This document shows, one piece after another, positions 52,021 to 58,858 of a DNA stretch of 64,000 nt. The notes under the pieces were generated by a model. It searched no databases. It was not told the DNA's origin and was given only the letters and a program-made list of their open reading frames with translations. Source of the stretch: Aquisphaera giovannonii (GTDB lineage: Bacteria > Planctomycetota > Planctomycetia > Isosphaerales > Isosphaeraceae); the NCBI RefSeq assembly GCF_008087625.1, contig NZ_CP042997.1:9920001-9984000 (forward strand), written 5' to 3'. Positions within the stretch are counted from its first letter, which is position 1, and every line of letters begins with the position of its first letter. Position numbers and translations under genes: made by a program.

Positions 52021-52635
52021 ATGCCGCTGAAGATCCTCGTATACTCGGATTACGTCTGACCGTTCTGCTACCTGGCGGAGTTTCCGCTGGCCCAGGCGGT
52101 CCGGGGAAGGGATGTCGAGGTCGAGTGGATGCCGTTCGAGCTCCGGCCCGAGCCGCACCCCACCCTGCGCCCTGAGGGGGAGTACCTCCGCACGGCCTGG
52201 GCGCAGGCGGTCTACCCGATGGCCCGGAGCATGGGCGTGCCGATCGTGCTCCCCGGGGTGTCGCCCCAGCCGCATACCCACCTGGCCTTCGAGGGCTACC
52301 AGTACGCCAGGGAGCATGGCAAGGGGAACGAATACAACCGCCGCGTCCTGGAGGCGTTCTTCGTCGAGGGCCGGGACATCGGCGACGTCGGCGTCCTGAC
52401 GGACCTGGCCGGCGAGGTCGGGCTGGACCGGCCCGAGTTCGAAGCGGCGATCCGAAACCGCACCTATCGGGACGCGCATCGGAGAGCCCTGCATCATGCC
52501 TATCACGACGTCGGGGTGACCGGCGTGCCGATGTTCGTCATCGGCGACCGGAAATTGAGCGGCGTGCAGGACCGCCAGACGCTCGAGGTCGCCATCGACG
52601 AACAACTGGCGAGAAGGGCACCGCGCCGGACCTGA
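52021..52635 (+). CDS. frnE: FrnE/DsbA-family oxidoreductase, candidate selenoprotein (in-frame TGA at 52057-52059)
   Basis: Translation from ATG 52021 gives KILVYSDYV-TGA-PFCYLAEFPL, i.e. the DsbA-like thioredoxin motif CPFC with TGA in place of the first Cys (residue 13). The frame then stays open to 52635, giving 204 residues, normal for FrnE. The body includes FELRPEPHP, HRRALHHAYHDVGVTGV and the cis-Pro loop TGVPMFVIG. A G-rich ribosome site (AAAGGGGGAC) supports ATG 52021. A stem-loop with a GTT loop begins right after the TGA, as bacterial SECIS elements do. I read this as selenocysteine in a UPFC active site. The alternatives are a nonsense mutation or a sequencing error. No selA, selB or selC is visible in this window. 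Confidence 0.75.
52072..52090 (+). promoter_or_regulatory. Candidate bacterial SECIS stem-loop
   Basis: Bases CTGGCGGA pair with TCCGCTGG (six Watson-Crick pairs and two G-U wobbles) around a GTT loop at 52080-52082. The loop starts 20 bases after the TGA and begins with G. Both features match what is known of bacterial SECIS elements (loop 16-37 bases downstream, G in the first two loop positions). Confidence 0.6.
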
Positions 52636-52661
52636 CGGGCCGGCCCATCGAGGAGACCACC

Positions 52662-52889
52662 ATGTCGAACCCCGCCGCGCCGAAGCCCGACCACGATCCG
52701 TTCCCCGGTCGCGATACGGCCGAGACCGTGCCCGCCCCCGACCCGGACATCCCGAACCCGTTCGGCCCCGACGCCATGAACGTCCGGGATGACGACCCGC
52801 CCGGCGGACAGGCCGCCCCCGAGGCGCCTCCCCCGGGGCCCCCGTCGGTCGCGCTCGATGACGACGACTTCGCGCCGGATGAAACCTGA
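52662..52889 (+). CDS. Small acidic, Pro-rich protein, unknown function
   Basis: The 75-residue product is rich in Pro and Asp (PAPDPDIPNPFGPDAMN, ALDDDDFAPDE) and is probably disordered. GAGGAG lies seven bases upstream of the ATG, and the gene begins 26 bases after the FrnE-type stop, so it is likely in the same transcript. I recognise no family. Confidence 0.55.
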   Translation: MSNPAAPKPDHDPFPGRDTAETVPAPDPDIPNPFGPDAMNVRDDDPPGGQAAPEAPPPGPPSVALDDDDFAPDET

Positions 52890-52930
52890 GCGGCCTCCAA
52901 CCGGCCAGGTCGCGGGAAGAGGGCTCCTCC

Positions 52931-53974
52931 TCATGGCTCGCGGGTCAGCGTCCAGCCCGAAGCGTCCGCCCGGAGGCCTCGATGGCCCGCGTGCTCGTCG
53001 TACACGCGGTTCATCTCGTCGATCGAGTCGAAGTACCCGGTGAGGTACGCGGCACCGAACGTCTCGCTCGGCTTCACGGGCCGTCCTCCAACCTCCTGGA
53101 TCATGCAGACGTACCCGCGCTGGTGGCACCACGCCTCGCTCACGACCGACGGGTCCAGGGTCAGGGCCGCCAGCCAGGGGCCGTCCTTGCCCGTCTTCGG
53201 GTCCCGGAGGTGGTAGCCGCGGATGATCCGAGACGGGACCTTGCCCTCCTCGCGGACGTAGAGGAACTTCTCGTCCGGCGGAAAGTCCCGGAGGAACTCC
53301 CGCGACGGGATGAGCCCGCGATAGCTCAGGTACACCTCGCTGAACGTGTCGCCCGCCCTATGGCGGATGTGGCCGGGCATGTCGATCCGAAGGAAGAGGC
53401 CCTCGCTCGCGTTCACGCTGGTGACCCTGTCGGCGGCGAGGAAGTACCGCTTCCCCGCAGGGAATACGAGCGTCTGCTCCCACCGGGAGCCGGCCTTCTT
53501 CCCGGGCGCCGCGAGCGTGTACGCGTGCCCCTGCCGCACGGCCACGAAGTCCCGGCCGGTGATCACGACCGGCTCCAGCCTCTTCGCCTGCGTGCAGACC
53601 TGCGGCCCCTCGATGGAACGCTTGGGCCGCTTCCCGTGCACGAGGTTGTTGTAGGAATAAGGAAGATCGCCGGGGAGCTTGTCCCGATAGGCGTCGTCCG
53701 GCCCGTTTTCCATCAGCCAGTCCACGATATCCAGCCCGAAGCCCGGGTCGCGGAAGCCGGTCCGGACATCCAGGAAACTCTGGGCCTCGACCCCGCTGAC
53801 ATACCCCCACTTCCGTATCGCCGCCTCCAGCGAGGGCCCGGTGATGACGATCCGCTCGGCCTCCTCCCGGACCCGGAACGCCGGGCCGTCGCCGCCCATC
53901 GCAGACACAGCCATGTGCAGGAAGACCGCCACGATCGCGACGAGGCTCCACAGCTCTTTTCCCAATGTCATCAT
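52931..53974 (-). CDS. Secreted protein of unknown function
   Basis: The 347-residue protein has a signal peptide (LVAIVAVFLHMAVSAMGG). The remainder looks like a beta-rich single domain (FRVREEAERIVITGPSLEA, GFGLDIVDWLMENGPDDAYR, PYSYNNLVHGKRPKRS). It has three Cys in the processed part and no catalytic motif that I can name. An ATG-ATG pair at 53974 follows AAGGAAG; a longer frame to 54043 adds doubtful sequence. It is convergent with the small acidic gene. The function is unknown. Confidence 0.65.
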   Translation of the reverse strand: MMTLGKELWSLVAIVAVFLHMAVSAMGGDGPAFRVREEAERIVITGPSLEAAIRKWGYVSGVEAQSFLDVRTGFRDPGFGLDIVDWLMENGPDDAYRDKLPGDLPYSYNNLVHGKRPKRSIEGPQVCTQAKRLEPVVITGRDFVAVRQGHAYTLAAPGKKAGSRWEQTLVFPAGKRYFLAADRVTSVNASEGLFLRIDMPGHIRHRAGDTFSEVYLSYRGLIPSREFLRDFPPDEKFLYVREEGKVPSRIIRGYHLRDPKTGKDGPWLAALTLDPSVVSEAWCHQRGYVCMIQEVGGRPVKPSETFGAAYLTGYFDSIDEMNRVYDEHAGHRGLRADASGWTLTREP

Positions 53975-54157
53975 CTTCCTTACCCCCGTTACTCGGGCCA
54001 ACGAGGCCCACGGCGGCGTCCTCGCAGCACGACCGACCGGCAATATAGTCCTTCCACGAGCTCAAAGCCACGAAGCCGAACCGAACGAGGGCGAGCCGGG
54101 GCGTCGCATCACCGCCTGGCCTCCTCATCTCGACGGATCGCCCGCTGGAGGTAAGGA

Positions 54158-55441
54158 TCAGATCCAGCGCGGATGATCGACTCCCAGGTCGTCGATGCCG
54201 CGGGTGATGAGGCGGGGATGGCCTCCGTCGGAATCCATGATCCAGAGGGCGGGCGGGCCGCCGGTCGGGGCGCGGCAGAGGGCGATGAGGCGGGCGTCGG
54301 GGGACTCGCTGGAGCGGAAGTCCCAGGTGTTCGGCCCAGGGTTCGAGAGGGCGGTGATCCGGCCGTCGCTCGGATCGAGGCGGCAGATCTCCACGCCGCC
54401 GCGGGCCAGGTCGGGCTTGTAGTCGCGGTTGAAGTGATCGAGATCCGGGCGGTTCGACTGGTACTCCCAGGGGACCCTGGAGCCGGGGAGCCGGCGGGGG
54501 AAGAGGATCGAGCCGGCGCGGGTCCAGGCGGGGACGTTGGAACCGCCGCCGCGGGTCTTGGGGTCGCCGTACGTGGCGGCGAACCACATGGATTGCCCCG
54601 TGGTCAATACGCGATGCGCGGAGCCGTCGGCGCGGCCGATGCAGACGTCGGCCCAGTCGTGGCCCGGGTCCGCGTGATAGTGGCAGTCGACGTAGACGAC
54701 CCAGCGGCCGTCGGGCGACCAGCTCGTGCCGAAGTAGAGGTGATCCGCACCCGCCGCGAGGCGGACGCGGTTCGAGCCGTCCACGTCACTCGTCCAGACC
54801 TGATAGCCCTCCGGGCCCGCCAGGTGGAACGCGACGCGGCGGCGGTCGGGGCTGAGGCTCAGGCCGTACGGGAGCCCCTCGCCGGCCCGCGTGAACGGGC
54901 GGGCGTGGCTGCCGTCCAGCCGCACGCTGAAGATCTGGCCGACCTTGTTCCGGACCACCTGGACCAGCAGCCGGTCCTCGCCGATCAGGAGCGCGGGCGT
55001 GACGAACGGCGCGAGCCGGTCCTTGGTGACGATCTCCCGGAGCGATTGCGTCTCCAGGTCGTAGATCCAGATGTGCGTCGGCGTCTGCGTGTAGTATTCC
55101 TCGAAGGACCGACCCGGGCCGTCGCGCCGTGGCTCCATGCTGAGGAGGATCAGGCGGCGGCCGTCCGGGAACGCCGCCCCGACCTGCCAGGTCGCCTGGC
55201 CCGGCCGGTCGAACTCGAAGTACCGCACGCCGGTGCCGTCCGCGTTGACGATCCCGGTCTTGCCGCGCGAGGTGAAGACGAGCCGGCCCCTCCGGACATC
55301 CTCCGCCCCATCGGCCCCGAGCCCCATCCTTGAGGGTAGCGCGGCGAGCAGCGGCCACGCCCCGGCCCCGGCGAGGAGTCGGCGGCGGCCCAGGTCCGGC
55401 GTGCTCGGCCTGCCGTCGCGGTGAAGTTCGCAGGACATCAT
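54158..55441 (-). CDS. Tat-exported PD40/TolB-like beta-propeller protein
   Basis: The 427-residue protein starts with a twin-arginine-like signal (GRRRLLAGAGAWPLLAALP). A PD40-type propeller follows, with repeats such as GLSLSPDRRRVAFHLAG, TSWSPDGRWVVYVDCHY and ALCRAPTGGPPALWIMDSDG. Oligogalacturonate lyases share this fold and several His residues (VDCHYHADPGHDW), but I cannot confirm their metal site here. GGGGAAC precedes the ATG-ATG at 55441. The role may be glycan binding or lysis outside the cell; both are inference. Confidence 0.7.
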   Translation of the reverse strand: MMSCELHRDGRPSTPDLGRRRLLAGAGAWPLLAALPSRMGLGADGAEDVRRGRLVFTSRGKTGIVNADGTGVRYFEFDRPGQATWQVGAAFPDGRRLILLSMEPRRDGPGRSFEEYYTQTPTHIWIYDLETQSLREIVTKDRLAPFVTPALLIGEDRLLVQVVRNKVGQIFSVRLDGSHARPFTRAGEGLPYGLSLSPDRRRVAFHLAGPEGYQVWTSDVDGSNRVRLAAGADHLYFGTSWSPDGRWVVYVDCHYHADPGHDWADVCIGRADGSAHRVLTTGQSMWFAATYGDPKTRGGGSNVPAWTRAGSILFPRRLPGSRVPWEYQSNRPDLDHFNRDYKPDLARGGVEICRLDPSDGRITALSNPGPNTWDFRSSESPDARLIALCRAPTGGPPALWIMDSDGGHPRLITRGIDDLGVDHPRWI

Positions 55442-55666
55442 GGAGTTCCCCCGAGAGGCCGACGAGGTCGAATCGCCCAGTCGAGGGTCACCAAGGGCCC
55501 TCGCTCGATCCACGGGGAGGATAGACGATCGGCAAGGGGGGATCACCGGGGAAGTGCGCGAGTCGGAGTATCCATCTCCCGGCGAGTGGTGGCGAGCGCC
55601 TCCGCCCCAATCAGCATCAGGTTAAGCCGCCGGGGGGAATAACGAAGTTGGCGAGGAGCAAGCCCC

Positions 55667-55701
55667 GTGGGAGCCGGCTCCGTCCGGCGACCGGCCGAGC
55701 C
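55667..55701 (+). repeat. Palindromic repeat family C, copy 3
   Basis: It carries GTGGGAGCCGGCTCCGTCC and then a CCGG/CCGG-type second palindrome, in the same orientation as the 7916-7950 copy. Confidence 0.75.
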
Positions 55702-55774
55702 TTGTGCGAGCGTGCAGATCACCGCGTTCCGGCCGGGCCGGCCGGTCACCGCGCGGCATCCCCTTGACAGCCTT

Positions 55775-55809
55775 GGCTCGCCCGGCCGCCGGACGGAGCC
55801 GGCTCTCAC
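55775..55809 (-). repeat. Palindromic repeat family C, copy 4
   Basis: This is the inverse orientation (GGCTCGCCCGGCC then GGAGCCGGCTCTCAC), facing copy 3 across 73 bases, so the two could form one large hairpin. Confidence 0.75.
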
Positions 55810-55848
55810 GCGGCCGGCGGACCTGACACGGCTCGGCCTCCGGGCGGT

Positions 55849-55883
55849 GGCTCACCCGGTCGCCGGGCGGAGCCGGCTCCCAC
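55849..55883 (-). repeat. Palindromic repeat family C, copy 5
   Basis: It has the same orientation as copy 4, with GGCTCACCCGGTCGCCGGGC followed by GGAGCCGGCTCCCAC. Copies 2 and 5 are nearly identical. Confidence 0.75.
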
Positions 55884-56118
55884 GGGGCCGGCCCGTGTCC
55901 TCCACTCGGGGGATTCGTCCGGACCTGATGCCCATGCGGCGAGCGGGACGCGGACGCACCTTGCAAGAGTCGGTCCGGGTCGTCGCGGCTGAACCTGATG
56001 CCCATGACGGCGAGCGCCTCCGCCCCCACCTCGCCGGGCGGCATCCGGCCCCGGCCTCGCGGAAGGCCGGGGCACCGGAGAAGGAGCCGGGCGGGGTCGG
56101 GACTCCGCCCCACGCAGG

Positions 56119-58737
56119 TCAACCGAGAGGGAGCCGGGACGAGGGCCTGGCTCGCGTTGCGGTGCCACGGATCAGCTCGGTGGCGAGGAACGTCAGCTCC
56201 TGATCGCTCAAGGAAGCACCCGTAACGAGAGTAGGCGACTCCCGCGTGATGGCGATCGAGGAGGGGGCGGCGGGCGTCCCGGCACCCCCGGCGAATGGCC
56301 GGGCCTTCCGCGAGCCCGGGATCGCCGCGTGGGGGGTGGCGCCCGGGCCGGCCGGCGGGTCGGCGATCCCCTGCGGGTTGGCATTGCCGGCGGCCAGCGC
56401 GAAGCTCGCCGAGGGGGATTGCGACCCGGAGGTGCGGCCCCGCGCGTTGTCGAACTGGTAGACGCGGTCCGTCCCGCTGTCGACGACCCACAACGCCCCG
56501 CCGCCCGAGGGATCGAGCGTGATCCCCGTCGGGCTCGACCCGGCGCCGGAGATGGTCCAGCTCCCGACCAGCGAGCCGGAGAGCGTGTACTTGAAGACCT
56601 TGTCGGTCGTGGAGTCGTTGACGACCCACAGGTTTGTCCCGTCGGTGACGATGTCTTTCGGGCCGGCGTTGCCGCTGTTCAGGGCGAAGCTGCTCGCGGC
56701 GTTCTGGCTGCCCGAGAGGCGACCCGCCGCGCCGGCGTAGCGGAAGACCTTGCCCTGCCGGCCGTCGACGATCCAGACGTCGGTGCCGTTGGTGGCGATC
56801 CCCTCCACCGTGGCATTGGACGCCAGGCCGCCGGCCGCCCAGGAGCCGAGGAGGCTGCCGCCTGCGTCGTAGACGTAGACCGTCTTGTTGGCGTCGATGA
56901 CCCAGACCTTGTCGCCGGCCGCGGTGCTGGCTGCGCCACGCGGGGCGGTGTTGCCGGCGGCGACCGAATAGCGTTCCGCCGGCGTGCCGAGGGCCGTGTA
57001 TTCGTAGGTGGAGTTGGCCGAGGCATCGTCGACCACGTAGAACTTGGTGATCGGCGATGGGGAGGGCTTCCCGTAAACGATGTAGGCGCGGCCCGCGTCG
57101 ACCAGGCCGTTCGGGTCGTCGGTCTCGGCCCCGACTCGGATGTCGGCGAACCCGTCGCCGTTGACGTCGCCGATCCCCGCGGGCCTCGTGCTCTGGCCGG
57201 TCGAGAATCCGTTCAGGACGAACCCGGCCGACCCGTCGCCACCGTTGGCGGCCAGCAGGTTCGAGAGGTTGAAGCTCGGCCCGTAGTTCCGCCGGCCGTA
57301 CACGACGAAGCTCCGGCCGGCGTCGGTGATCCCATTGGTATCGGCGGATGCCGCGCCGATGATCAGGTCGTCCAGGCCGTCTCCGTTCACGTCGCCCGCG
57401 CCGCTGACGGGGCCGCCGGTGCTCTCGTAGGCGGCGACGCCGAACATGGCGAACCCGTTGGCCCCGTTGAGCGTGCTCACCTCGATGACGGCCGGGAAGC
57501 CGGCAGGCTTGCCGAGGACGACGTAGACCGCGCCGCTGCGAGCCCCCGCCGCGTTGCTCGCGATCGTGGCCCCGATCGCCACGTCGTCGAGGCCGTCGCC
57601 GTTCACGTCGCCGGCGCCGTCCACCGAATAGCCGAGGAAGTCGTTCGCCACCGCCCCGTTGACCGTGAATCCGTTGGTGCCGTTGAGCGTCGCGACGTTG
57701 AGGCTGGCGGCGAAGCTCCTCCGGCCGAAGATGATGTAAGCCTGGCCGGCATAACCTCGCCCGCCCGGGGCGGCCATGTAGTCTCCGATGACCAGGTCGT
57801 CGAGGCCGTCGCCATTGACATCGCCCGCGCCCCCGGCGTTTCCGAAGCCGGACGTATTCGTGTTGGAGCTGACGATCGCAAATCCGTTCGTCCCGTTCAG
57901 CGTGGACAACTCGAGCGTCGCCGGGAAGACATCCCCCCTGGACGAGTCGCGCCCGAAGACCACGTAGCTCCTGGCCGGGGTGCCGCGGCCGCCGATGATC
58001 AGGTCATCGACGTGATCTCCGTTCACGTCGCCGATCCCGACGGCCCGGCCGGCGCCCTCCCCCGCCGCGGAGCCGTTGGCGACGAAGCCGTGCGTGCCGT
58101 CCAGGGACTGGAGCTGGATCTGGCCGTCCCGCGAGCCGTCCGCGAGGTCGAGCGCGGCCAGGTGGGCGGCGCCGCCGTACAGGACGAACGACTGGCCGGC
58201 GCGCGGCCGGTCGGGCGACGGGGTTGCCCAGACGGCCCCGAGGACGAGGTCGGGGGCGCCGTCGCGGTTCAGGTCCCCTGCCCCGCCGCCCACGAATCCG
58301 ATGGCGTCGCCGAGGGCGGCGTCGTGGATGGCGTAGCCCGTCGTGCCGTCGAGCGATGCGAGGTTGAAGGCGGCGGGGAAACCCCCGGACTGGCCGAAGA
58401 CCAGGTAGGCGTCGCTCCGCGTCGGGAGTTGCGACGAACCGGTGTTTCCCAGCCCGGGCGCCGCGAGGAGCAGGTCATCCACGCCGTCGCCGTTGACGTC
58501 GCCGACCTGCTCATAGGTGAAGCGAGGCTGACCGAAGATCCCGCCCTCGACGATCCCGTCGACGACGAAGCCGGCCGAGCCGTTCCCGCCGTTGGCCGGC
58601 AACAGGCTGCTCAGCTCGAAGTCTGCGTACGACAGGGCGAGGCGTTCCTCCAGGCGTTCCGGCGCCACGAGGCTCCGGCGGGGAACTCGACGCCGCCGGT
58701 CGAGGGATCGGGGACGCGTCGCGAATGGCTGCCACAT
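56119..58737 (-). CDS. Secreted FG-GAP (integrin-like) and NHL-type repeat protein
   Basis: The 872-residue protein starts with a very basic stretch and APERLEERLALS, the planctomycete export-type motif. Seven or so FG-GAP repeats follow (~20-540), each with DVNGDGxDDLxIG calcium-binding loops (for example GVGDVNGDHVDDLIIGGRG). The next region (~555-790) has NHL/SBBP-like repeats (TNGTDVWIVDGRQGKVFRY, DGTNLWVVNDSTTDKVFKY). The C-terminal ~90 residues are disordered in type. GAGGAG precedes ATG 58737. A surface protein with a ligand-binding or adhesive propeller is likely, with no enzyme motif seen. Confidence 0.85.
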   Translation of the reverse strand: MWQPFATRPRSLDRRRRVPRRSLVAPERLEERLALSYADFELSSLLPANGGNGSAGFVVDGIVEGGIFGQPRFTYEQVGDVNGDGVDDLLLAAPGLGNTGSSQLPTRSDAYLVFGQSGGFPAAFNLASLDGTTGYAIHDAALGDAIGFVGGGAGDLNRDGAPDLVLGAVWATPSPDRPRAGQSFVLYGGAAHLAALDLADGSRDGQIQLQSLDGTHGFVANGSAAGEGAGRAVGIGDVNGDHVDDLIIGGRGTPARSYVVFGRDSSRGDVFPATLELSTLNGTNGFAIVSSNTNTSGFGNAGGAGDVNGDGLDDLVIGDYMAAPGGRGYAGQAYIIFGRRSFAASLNVATLNGTNGFTVNGAVANDFLGYSVDGAGDVNGDGLDDVAIGATIASNAAGARSGAVYVVLGKPAGFPAVIEVSTLNGANGFAMFGVAAYESTGGPVSGAGDVNGDGLDDLIIGAASADTNGITDAGRSFVVYGRRNYGPSFNLSNLLAANGGDGSAGFVLNGFSTGQSTRPAGIGDVNGDGFADIRVGAETDDPNGLVDAGRAYIVYGKPSPSPITKFYVVDDASANSTYEYTALGTPAERYSVAAGNTAPRGAASTAAGDKVWVIDANKTVYVYDAGGSLLGSWAAGGLASNATVEGIATNGTDVWIVDGRQGKVFRYAGAAGRLSGSQNAASSFALNSGNAGPKDIVTDGTNLWVVNDSTTDKVFKYTLSGSLVGSWTISGAGSSPTGITLDPSGGGALWVVDSGTDRVYQFDNARGRTSGSQSPSASFALAAGNANPQGIADPPAGPGATPHAAIPGSRKARPFAGGAGTPAAPSSIAITRESPTLVTGASLSDQELTFLATELIRGTATRARPSSRLPLG

Positions 58738-58858
58738 GGCTCGGCTCCTCAAGATCATGGGGTTCGTTGCGGGTCAGGGAAACGTCGGCGCGCACCCCGA
58801 GCGTTCGGGGCGTGCGCCCGCGTCAGAGATCGATCGACTTCACTCCGTCGCGGAAGCC

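Larger units (their letters stand above)
55442..56118. other. Repeat-rich gene-free region
   Basis: No gene is supported in these 677 bases. They contain three copies of palindrome family C (55667-55883). A phrase GGCGAGCGCCTCCGCCCC appears at ~55587 and ~56010. A phrase CCTGATGCCCATG appears at ~55924 and ~55994. It looks like a site that collects short dispersed repeats. Confidence 0.65.

Noticed and set aside
52129-52635. A shorter FrnE-like gene starting at ATG 52129.
   Set aside because: It would lack the thioredoxin active site and the first beta strand, whereas the frame upstream of the TGA matches the family and has a good ribosome site at 52021.
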